Assembly (NCBI GenBank): GCA_038209965.1
Contig: JBBQXF010000015.1
Location: 1-54,565, forward strand
DNA: 54,565 nucleotides
Direction: 5' to 3'
DNA from: JALONO01 sp038209965
Lineage (GTDB): Bacteria; Bacteroidota; Bacteroidia; Cytophagales; Thermoflexibacteraceae
Every line of letters begins with the position of its first letter. Position 1 is the first letter of the stretch. Both the position numbers and the translations under genes were made by a program. The notes beneath the pieces were generated by a model. It was given only the letters and a program-made list of their open reading frames with translations. It was not told the DNA's origin and made no database searches. Positions 18,208 through 25,311 of this stretch are shown here, piece after piece.

Positions 18208-20199
18208 ATGTTGCGCTTTGTTTTTTTGACTTCTTTGTTTCACTTGTCGACCATTGGCTATGGCCAGTTGTTGCCACCCAATAATGCCCCGAAGCCAAGA
18301 TTTACCACGGTGGACAGTCTCCACCGGTCATTGAACGCCACCACTTCAGATACTGGCCGAGTCGTTGCCTTTAATGCCTTGGCCAGCTATTACCGCAACT
18401 ACAGTTCCGATTCTTCGCTCATTTACTCGCAAAAGGCCTTGCTATTGGCCGAAAAAGTCCTTTGGCGGCTAGGCATGGGCAATGCGCTCATGTTACAGGG
18501 GACGGTGAACAGGATCTTGGGCAATTTTCCAGTGGCAATGGAGCAGTTGCAAAAGGCCATGCCGCATTTTGAAGCGGCGAATGACAATCGGGGCATCGCC
18601 TATGTTTACAATAACATCGGACTTGTCTATCTGCGGGAAGATAAGAAAAAAGAAGCAGCCGACTATTTCGCCAACGGATTGCGCTACGCAAAACAGGCGA
18701 ACGATCGGGAGGCCATTTCGATCGCACTCAACAATTTAGGGTTGGTCGTGCGAAGCCAACAACGGTATGATTCAGCCATTTATTACTTTCGCGAATCCTA
18801 CAAACTGGCCCACTACCGGCAGGATTACGTTGTGATGGCCAACAACTTGCGCAACATTGGCATCAGCCACCAATTGGCAGGGCGGATCGACAGTGCCCTT
18901 TATTATTTGCCATTGGCCCGGCGGCAGTACCAAAGCGCCAACAGCCCGTCCTCCGAATCAGTAGCCACTCTGGCCATTGCGCGCATCTATCTCCAGCAGG
19001 GCAAGTTGACATTGGCCGAAAATTTGGCCGACAGTGTGTTGGCTATCACCTCCAAACTCGGCGCTAAAGAACAGATCCGGGACGCTTACTTGTTGCGCTA
19101 CGAAATTCATAAACAGACGGGCAAAATAGCCGAGGCCCTGAGCAACTATGAGCAATATGTGGCGTATAAAGACAGCGTCTTTGGCGAGGAAAAAGTCAAA
19201 ATGCTGGCCAATTTGCAAGCCAACTTTGAATTGCAAAAAGCCAAGCAACAAAATGAGGAATTGACCGCACAGCAAAAAAACGCTCGCTTGCTGATGATAA
19301 TGGGCATAGCAGGCTTCACCCTTCTTTTGATCGGGCTGCTGATCTTATGGAACAATATTCACCAGAAAAAACTGGTCTTGGGCCAACTGCTAGTCACAAC
19401 CAAGGAAATAGAACAACAATATGAGGCAGCGGACAAGCAACAAGCCGCGATCGTGGATGCCAACCTGCAATTGCGCGCACAAAACAAGGTCTTGGCCGAC
19501 CTTAACCGCGAACAAGAGGGCTTGATCAGCATAGTGGCCCATGATCTGCGCTCGCCCTTTACGCAAGTACGTGGACTGGTGCAATTGATCCGCATGGGCG
19601 GCCCCCTCACTCCTGATCAGGAACAATGCCTCCAAATGGCCGAGCGGGCCAGTGACGGAGGAATGGCCCTGATCCGGGACATCCTGTACGCGAGCGAGTT
19701 GGAAAACAAACAGGCCAACCTCAACATTGAAGCCATCCAGATCAATAGTTGGATGGGGCATTTCTTGCGCAACTATGCTCCGATGGCCGAAAACAAACTC
19801 ATCCAACTCGTCACACACCCCCCTACCACCGATTTTAGTTGCCTGACCGATCAAGCCAGCTTGAAAAGAATATTGGACAATTTGATTTCCAATGCCCTAA
19901 AGTTTTCTCCCTTCCGCACCAGTATCACCATCAAGTGGTGGCTGGAGCAAGGGGTGGCCTTTTTTGCCATCAAAGACCAAGGGCCCGGCTTGAGTGCCGA
20001 AGATCAAGGGCGGCTGTTCACTAAGTTCCAAAAGCTCAACGCCCGCCCCACCGGTGGTGAGGATTCAACCGGTTTGGGCCTGGCCATTGTCAAAGTGCTG
20101 GCGGAACGCTTGGGTGGACGGGTCGAAGTGTCCAGCCAATTGGGCCATGGAGCCGAGTTCGTGCTGTCCTTGCCACAGTCTGCCAAACTGTCAGAGTGA
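18208..20199 (+). CDS. TPR-containing sensor histidine kinase
   Basis: 663 residues from the ATG at 18208, chosen because it opens a signal peptide (MLRFVFLTSLFHLSTIGYGQ); the frame extends 25 codons further to a TTG. The periplasmic part (about 60-340) is built of TPR units such as AYVYNNIGLVYLREDKKKEA and AISIALNNLGLVVRSQQRYD. One membrane helix (LLMIMGIAGFTLLLIGLLIL) is followed by a coiled coil and the kinase core: H-box IVAHDLRSPFTQVRGL, N-box LDNLISNALKFSP, G1 DQGPGLSAED and G2 STGLGLAIVK. It autophosphorylates on the H-box His in the cytoplasm. No response regulator is adjacent, so it is an orphan kinase. Confidence 0.93.
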   Translation: MLRFVFLTSLFHLSTIGYGQLLPPNNAPKPRFTTVDSLHRSLNATTSDTGRVVAFNALASYYRNYSSDSSLIYSQKALLLAEKVLWRLGMGNALMLQGTVNRILGNFPVAMEQLQKAMPHFEAANDNRGIAYVYNNIGLVYLREDKKKEAADYFANGLRYAKQANDREAISIALNNLGLVVRSQQRYDSAIYYFRESYKLAHYRQDYVVMANNLRNIGISHQLAGRIDSALYYLPLARRQYQSANSPSSESVATLAIARIYLQQGKLTLAENLADSVLAITSKLGAKEQIRDAYLLRYEIHKQTGKIAEALSNYEQYVAYKDSVFGEEKVKMLANLQANFELQKAKQQNEELTAQQKNARLLMIMGIAGFTLLLIGLLILWNNIHQKKLVLGQLLVTTKEIEQQYEAADKQQAAIVDANLQLRAQNKVLADLNREQEGLISIVAHDLRSPFTQVRGLVQLIRMGGPLTPDQEQCLQMAERASDGGMALIRDILYASELENKQANLNIEAIQINSWMGHFLRNYAPMAENKLIQLVTHPPTTDFSCLTDQASLKRILDNLISNALKFSPFRTSITIKWWLEQGVAFFAIKDQGPGLSAEDQGRLFTKFQKLNARPTGGEDSTGLGLAIVKVLAERLGGRVEVSSQLGHGAEFVLSLPQSAKLSE

Positions 20200-20227
20200 A
20201 CTTATCCCCGCCATTTGCGTTATGGCT

Positions 20228-20235
20228 TATATTTG
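20228..20235 (+). promoter_or_regulatory. Bacteroidota -7 promoter box (TATATTTG)
   Basis: TATATTTG matches TAnnTTTG and ends 16 bases before the ATG at 20252, giving a very short leader. No correctly spaced -33 TTG. Confidence 0.5.
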
Positions 20236-20251
20236 TGTTTCTGACTAGCTA

Positions 20252-21409
20252 ATGGACATTACCGATCTGTCGCTGCCCCCCAACCGTGAACTATATGTTT
20301 TCCGGCAAGAAAAACCCAATTACCCGGTGTTTATTCCAGGTTTTCTGACAGCCACGATCTTTTTTTGCCTGGCAATGGTGTTTGCGGCCAGCTACTCCCG
20401 GTTCGGTTTTGTGGCCTTTCTGGTGGCGACCGCACTTACTTCGATTCCGGTGGCGGCTGAATTTTTCAAAAATCAATTGCGCGGTGTTTCGCTCACCCGC
20501 GACCACTTGGAGATTGCCCGTGGCTACCAGCCTGAAACCGCCCGCATCTCATTGGAAAATATCGTCCGGGTGGAAGTAGTGGAGTTCAAAACCAAACAAG
20601 CGGATCAATATGAACATCGAACTATTCTTTTCGACAAAGAAACCAACAAGTTTGGCCCCAATGCCAAGTGCGTGATTCATACGAATGGTGGCCAGAAAAT
20701 CCACTTGAGTGCCAAATACTTTCCCAAGGGCGATTTTGGCCAGTTTCTGACCATGCTGGAAACTGCCCGGGCCGCTTACCAACAATCGCTCGCCCAGAAC
20801 CCTTACCACAACCTGTCAGCAACTTCGGCAGTCGTGGACCAGATCAATCAGGTTGCCAAAAGCAACTACACCCTTTTGCAAGAAGATCGCCAACTTGGCC
20901 TAGCCATTGAAGAGAGCATGATCGAGGCGTATCGAACGCTGTACACGGTCCGCGATTCTTTCGATCTGGCCCGGATCACTGGTCGCAAGGCCATTTATCA
21001 ATTCAAACAGGAAAGCGGCAAAAGCGCCTTTATCCTGGCTCAGGATTTTTTGCCCGACTTGGATGAAGAAACCAAAGAAATTGGCCAGAACCTGATCGAT
21101 GCCGCCCAGAAAAATTTGGCCCTTGTCACCACCCGGGTCGAGTATTACCAAAAGATTGACCGTGAACTGGACAAGCTCCGCACCCGGGAGGTCAGCCGCC
21201 GAAAGTTGCAAACGGTGGCCGATAAGCTCCGCGATCTACAAGAAAAAAACACCAATAAAAGCATTGAGCAATCGCTCACCGGCGATCTGACCGCCGAACA
21301 GCCGTCAGTCCAAGAACTGGAAGAACTCTCACAGCGGGTGGCCGGGCTAAGCGACCTTGAGCAGTCGCAGATCCTCAAAGAGTACATTTCTCTGTTCGAC
21401 AAGCCCTAA
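20252..21409 (+). CDS. Unknown membrane protein with PH-like domain and long helical C-terminus
   Basis: 385 residues, not recognised. Two hydrophobic segments lie close together (about 28-48, FIPGFLTATIFFCLAMVFAA; 51-66, FGFVAFLVATALTSIP). Next comes a beta-rich stretch, about 75-165: GVSLTRDHLEIARGYQPETA, ISLENIVRVEVVEF, and CVIHTNGGQKIHLSAKYFP. This is the pattern of a bacterial PH-like domain placed after two membrane helices. The rest (about 175-385) is largely charged helix with probable coiled coil (REVSRRKLQTVADKLRDLQE). It is probably an inner-membrane protein facing the cytoplasm. It has its own -7 box, and the M16 peptidase gene follows with a separate promoter. Confidence 0.7.
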   Translation: MDITDLSLPPNRELYVFRQEKPNYPVFIPGFLTATIFFCLAMVFAASYSRFGFVAFLVATALTSIPVAAEFFKNQLRGVSLTRDHLEIARGYQPETARISLENIVRVEVVEFKTKQADQYEHRTILFDKETNKFGPNAKCVIHTNGGQKIHLSAKYFPKGDFGQFLTMLETARAAYQQSLAQNPYHNLSATSAVVDQINQVAKSNYTLLQEDRQLGLAIEESMIEAYRTLYTVRDSFDLARITGRKAIYQFKQESGKSAFILAQDFLPDLDEETKEIGQNLIDAAQKNLALVTTRVEYYQKIDRELDKLRTREVSRRKLQTVADKLRDLQEKNTNKSIEQSLTGDLTAEQPSVQELEELSQRVAGLSDLEQSQILKEYISLFDKP

Positions 21410-21436
21410 AACGCGTTATTGGCCGTTCACTGGCTT

Positions 21437-21464
21437 TTTGGCTGCGCAAAAAGTCGTAGCTTTG
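21437..21464 (+). promoter_or_regulatory. Bacteroidota promoter next to the M16 peptidase start
   Basis: TTTG at 21437-21440, a 16-base spacer and TAGCTTTG at 21457-21464. The box ends only eight bases before the ATG at 21473, so the transcript would be leaderless or nearly so. Confidence 0.55.
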
Positions 21465-21472
21465 TCATCCAG

Positions 21473-22708
21473 ATGAAAGATTACGAGTCATACACGCTCC
21501 CCAACGGCATCCGCGTCGTCCATAAGCAGGTTAGCAATACCAAAATTGCGCATTGCGGGTTTATCCTCGATATTGGTAGCCGCGACGAGAAGCCGCACCA
21601 ACAGGGCATTGCCCATTTTTGGGAGCACATGGCCTTCAAAGGCACCGAAAAGCGCAAAGCCTACCATATTTTGAGCCGGTTGGAAGATTATGGCGGGGAG
21701 CTGAACGCCTACACCACCAAAGAAAAAATCTGCTTCCATGCCTCCGTATTGGAAGATCAGTTCGACAAAGCTTTGGAATTATTGGTTGACATTACCTTTT
21801 TCTCCATCTTTCCCGAAAAAGAGATCCACAAAGAACGGACGGTCATCTTGGAAGAAATGTCCATGTATTGGGACGATCCGGGCGAGGCCATCCACGACCA
21901 CTTCGATGAGTTGCTGTTTCCCGATCATCCGCTGGGCAAGAACATCATGGGGACTTCGGTCAGTGTGAATGGTTTTGGCCGCGAAAGTTTTCTGGAGTTT
22001 ATCCGGCAAAATCTGCACAATGAGCGGTTGATTTTCTCTTCGGTCGGCCCGTTGCCGTTCAAAAAAGTGAAAGCAATGGCCGAAAAACATTTTAGCCACG
22101 TTCCCAACTATACCGCCCTGCACCGGCGCGACCCGTTTTCTGGCTACCGACCCAAATCGCAACTCGTGGATCGGCCCATTACCCAGGCCCATTGTGTCAT
22201 GGGCGGCCCAGCCTTTGGGCAATATGATGAGCGGCGGCTCAAGTTTTTTATGCTCAATAACCTGCTCGGCGGCCCAAGCATGAATTCCCGCCTCAATTTG
22301 TCGTTGCGCGAAAAATTTGGTTTGGTCTATGCCGTGGAATCCAACTACAACATTTACTTGGACACGGGATCGTTCTCGGTCTATTTTGCCAGCGATCCTT
22401 CGATGCTGGAGCGGTGCTTATCGCTCACTTTCAAGGAGTTTGACAAATTGAAAGAGCCCATGGGCACGCTCCAACTCCATAAAGCGAAGCAACAGTTGAT
22501 GGGACAATTGGCCATGGCCGAAGAAAGCAACCTCAACCTAATGCTCATGATCGGCAAAAGCCTCTTGGACACTGGCACGGTGGAAACCATCGGCCAAGTG
22601 TTTGACCAGATCGACGCCATTACCGCCCCAGAACTGGCAGAAGTGGCCCGGGAAGTATTGGCGGCCGACCAATTGAGCCGCTTGGTCTATCAGCCCGGCC
22701 GGCCTTAG
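21473..22708 (+). CDS. M16 family zinc metallopeptidase
   Basis: 411 residues from the ATG at 21473 (18 extra codons upstream are open but would overlap the promoter). The inverted zinc motif HFWEH (H48, E51, H52) sits in GIAHFWEHMAFKGTEKR, and the third ligand is in the downstream ERTVILEEMSMY helix (E127/E128). The GGELNAYTTKEKICFHASVL strand and the C-terminal GGPSMNSRLNLSLREKFGLVY segment, the R/Y pair of the second lobe, complete a one-unit pitrilysin/MPP-like protease (about 45 kDa, normal). There is no signal peptide, so it is likely cytoplasmic. The usual second M16 subunit is not adjacent. It converges on the next gene with a six-base gap. Confidence 0.93.
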   Translation: MKDYESYTLPNGIRVVHKQVSNTKIAHCGFILDIGSRDEKPHQQGIAHFWEHMAFKGTEKRKAYHILSRLEDYGGELNAYTTKEKICFHASVLEDQFDKALELLVDITFFSIFPEKEIHKERTVILEEMSMYWDDPGEAIHDHFDELLFPDHPLGKNIMGTSVSVNGFGRESFLEFIRQNLHNERLIFSSVGPLPFKKVKAMAEKHFSHVPNYTALHRRDPFSGYRPKSQLVDRPITQAHCVMGGPAFGQYDERRLKFFMLNNLLGGPSMNSRLNLSLREKFGLVYAVESNYNIYLDTGSFSVYFASDPSMLERCLSLTFKEFDKLKEPMGTLQLHKAKQQLMGQLAMAEESNLNLMLMIGKSLLDTGTVETIGQVFDQIDAITAPELAEVAREVLAADQLSRLVYQPGRP

Positions 22709-22714
22709 CAGTGG

Positions 22715-23782
22715 CTACCACCCTTTCTGCGCTGAAATCTCGTCCCAACCCTGCCGGAAAGCAAACTTGGATTTGGGCAGGCCCAACCATTCAAGGGCAT
22801 TGCTGCTGAGCATTTTTTCTTTGAGCGCCAGCGGATAGGGCATCGAGTGGATCAGTTCACCGGGGTGGTCCTCGCCCAGCGGGAACGGGTAGTCGGAGCC
22901 GAGCGTAATCCGATCCTCTCCCAGCAGTTTGACCACATAGTCCAGTGCCTCGGGGCTGTGCACCAGCGAATCGACGTAAAACTTGCCCAAATATTCACGT
23001 GGGTTTACCGGGTTGTCCACGGCGCACAAGTCGGGGCGCACCAGAAACCCGTGCTCGATCCGCCCGATGGTGGCCGGAAACGAGCCGCCCCCGTGGGCAA
23101 AAGCCACCCTGAGCTTGGGCAGCCGTTCAAAAATACCGCCAAAGATCATGGAACAAATGGATAGACAGGTCTCGGCGGGCATTCCCACCAGCCACGGCAA
23201 CCAATATTTGGGCATCCGCTGCTGGCCCATCATGTCCCATGGGTGGACAAAAACAGCCGCACCCAATTCCTCGGCGGCTTGAAAAACCGGAAAAAGTTCA
23301 GGAGCATCCAAGTTCCAGTCGTTTACGTGCGAGCCGATCTGTACCCCAGCCAGTCCCAATTTCTTCACACAGCGTTCCAATTCCCGGATGGCCAGCTCAG
23401 GGGCCTGCATGGGCAGCGTGCCCAGCCCAACAAACCGGTCGGGGTAGCGGTGGACCACCGAAGCCAAGTGATCGTTGAGCAATTTTGCCAGATCGAGGGT
23501 GTGCTCAGGCTGGGCCCAGTAGCCAAACATGACTGGCACAGTGGAGATTACCTGCACATCCACGCCCAAGTTGACACATTCGCGGATGCGGGTGCGCGGA
23601 TCCCAGCAGTTGTCCATGATTTCGCGAAAGAAGCGGTTGTCGACCATCATGCGGGCGCGGCAGGGGGCGTGGTGATCGAGGCTCACCCAGCCGCCATAGC
23701 CGTAGCGTTCGCGGAGGTCAGGCCACTTCTCGGGCAAAATGTGGGTATGGATGTCAATCGTAAAAATTTTGGGCGCAGTCAT
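22715..23782 (-). CDS. Amidohydrolase family protein, aminocarboxymuconate-semialdehyde decarboxylase (ACMSD)-like
   Basis: 355 residues. Metal-ligand IDIHTHILPEKWPDL (H12, H14) opens the TIM barrel; further family motifs are NCWDPRTRI, STVPVMFGYWAQPEHT, GLGTLPMQ, FVHPWDMMGQQRM, AFAHGGGSFPATIGRIEHG and the catalytic-Asp strand LGSDYPFPLGE. The whole pattern and length fit ACMSD, the zinc decarboxylase of the kynurenine/nitrobenzoate pathways that removes CO2 from 2-amino-3-carboxymuconate 6-semialdehyde (EC 4.1.1.45). No other kynurenine-pathway gene is in the window, so its metabolic role is inferred only from the family. The start ATG at 23782 directly precedes the DIHTHILP block. Confidence 0.85.
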   Translation of the reverse strand: MTAPKIFTIDIHTHILPEKWPDLRERYGYGGWVSLDHHAPCRARMMVDNRFFREIMDNCWDPRTRIRECVNLGVDVQVISTVPVMFGYWAQPEHTLDLAKLLNDHLASVVHRYPDRFVGLGTLPMQAPELAIRELERCVKKLGLAGVQIGSHVNDWNLDAPELFPVFQAAEELGAAVFVHPWDMMGQQRMPKYWLPWLVGMPAETCLSICSMIFGGIFERLPKLRVAFAHGGGSFPATIGRIEHGFLVRPDLCAVDNPVNPREYLGKFYVDSLVHSPEALDYVVKLLGEDRITLGSDYPFPLGEDHPGELIHSMPYPLALKEKMLSSNALEWLGLPKSKFAFRQGWDEISAQKGW

Positions 23783-23907
23783 GCCCGCAATTTAAGGAAA
23801 TTAATGGGATTGGGGGAGTGTTGTGCAAAGAGTGACGCAACGATTTGCCAATGTTTCTTTGGCAAAAACAGGGGCGAGATTGTGAGTTAGCAAAACAAAA
23901 TGCTGTT

Positions 23908-24219
23908 TTACTGAGTGAGGGTTACTTTTGGCATCTCTTGTTCGCAATGCGTCGTCTGGCGACCGTCAAGTACTTGGATGGAGAAAATCTTGCGCCGAAC
24001 CATCTCGTCGGTGGTCTCCCAAAGTACGTCAAACAATACATCCAGCACTGCGTAACAAGGCAATCCATCGATCCATTCGGCTTTCACTTGCATAATGTAC
24101 GATGTAGAAACATCCCCAGGGAAAGCTTCTTCTAAACAAACATCGGCCAATGGTCGGCCAATCTCGGTACATTTTAGCCGAAAAGGCTCCAAAAGGTTCT
24201 TTAATTCTGATCTATCCAT
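23908..24219 (-). CDS. Small protein of unknown function paired with a HEPN gene
   Basis: 103 residues, not assigned to a named family. It is acidic and compact, with a predicted strand SYIMQVKAEWIDGLPCY followed by a hydrophobic helix AVLDVLFDVLWETTDEMVRR and a terminal KIFSIQVLD strand. Its start lies inside the last codons of the HEPN gene (19-base overlap), so the two are translationally coupled and probably act together, in the way HEPN toxins are paired with small partners. It does not show the GSxARG-xnD nucleotidyltransferase motif of an MNT antitoxin. I believe similar pairs occur in cyanobacteria and Bacteroidota, but that is recollection. Confidence 0.65.
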   Translation of the reverse strand: MDRSELKNLLEPFRLKCTEIGRPLADVCLEEAFPGDVSTSYIMQVKAEWIDGLPCYAVLDVLFDVLWETTDEMVRRKIFSIQVLDGRQTTHCEQEMPKVTLTQ

Positions 24220-24657
24220 TTGAGTAGTCCATTTGAGTCCGAAAGTAGCTCAATTAGTTTTTGCACATCGGCATTGTCGGCATGGCCACAAAGCTTGTAC
24301 CTTACATTTTCATCCCACGTGTTGAAGAGTAAGGAATTAACTTTTGCCAAATTTCGGTCGGTTCCCTTATCAAGATCAAATCTTTCTTTCAACCCGCTGA
24401 AAATAAGCAATACAAAAAGGTTGTGTGTTTTAAGCGTTTTTCTAATGTCACCAATTCCCGGTATATTTCTTAACGCGGTGTCCGATTCAATAAATAAATT
24501 CGGAATTCCTAGCCGCTGACAAATTTTCGCCTTCAGTGTTAGCTCAACAGTAGCCTGCCAAATAAAACGCCCCATCATATAGTTGATTGTCACAGAGTAC
24601 TTTGGCTTCACTCAAACGCTGAGCTGCTAATTTTCTAATTTCTGTTGGGGTCGTCAT
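24201..24657 (-). pseudogene. HEPN-domain protein gene broken by a frameshift
   Basis: The ATG at 24657 opens a frame reading MTTPTEIRKLAAQRLSEA ... YDGAFYLAGYC and stops at TGA (24546-24544). The next frame carries on without loss as VELTLKAKICQRLG and runs to 24201. Inserting two bases (a second GT in TGTGTTGAG) restores one 152-residue HEPN protein with the family's GAFYLAGYCVELTLKA helix. A candidate active-site helix reads RKTLKTHNL. HEPN proteins are often toxin RNases or their relatives. As it stands, only a 37-residue N-terminal peptide or a GTG-started C-terminal fragment (from 24611) could be made. A sequencing error at the dinucleotide repeat would explain it equally well. Confidence 0.75.
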
Positions 24658-25311
24658 TTTTTCATTCTTGCTATTTAGCAAACATAAGAAATAATTTGTT
24701 TGTAAGGAACTTAAACCTGTAAGAACCCATAAATTTTTCCGTTCACACTCATTATGTTATGGTGAAACGAAACTGTAAATTGTTTTTTAGAGTACTGGTT
24801 ATTCTTTAAAACGGCGGACATTAGAATTTGGCGAACAATTGATAATTAAGTATTTGTGCGTTTTACAAAAGCTGGGCCAGCCTACTGGGAGCATGTTTAC
24901 CATTGTACATGGGATCATCATCTTGAGCTACTATACTAAGTCGCACCCGAGCTGAAACTACAAACAAATGACTTGATGCTATTTTGCACCTATAACATCA
25001 TGTCCGGTTATTTGGACAAGCTAACTTTTTGAGTATCGGTTATCAATTCGCGTTAGATTTCTCTTTTTCGCTGCCAATAAACAACAAAATTACTGGAAAA
25101 TTCATACAATTGGGCCTTTTGTTCAACTATGTTTGTTATGAAAAATTGATAGTTATTCGATCTCCAGAACACCGCAATCCCAATGTTGGAAATTATTTGT
25201 TTGTGATTTGACCACTAGGGTAAAGCCTTTTTTCCACCGCTACCGCGCAATTCCGCTACAAAAGCTTTATCTTTCTCGCGGTTACCAATACATTGATCTA
25301 CCAACCCTCCC
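24658..25311. other. AT-rich intergenic region, no gene recognised
   Basis: About 650 bases between the HEPN gene and the rhamnosidase gene. Apart from the HEPN promoter box, I see no convincing coding frame, RNA gene or inverted repeat. The longest frames (for example 25029-25211 on the plus strand) have no recognisable protein content. Base composition is visibly more AT-rich than the first 23 kb. Confidence 0.5.
24679..24686 (-). promoter_or_regulatory. Bacteroidota -7 promoter box (TATGTTTG) for the HEPN pair
   Basis: On the minus strand TATGTTTG fits TAnnTTTG and ends 21 bases before the HEPN ATG. Confidence 0.45.

Noticed and set aside
25029..25211. 60-residue plus-strand frame before the GH78 gene
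   Set aside because: Short, no motif, and no promoter or conserved neighbour supports it.
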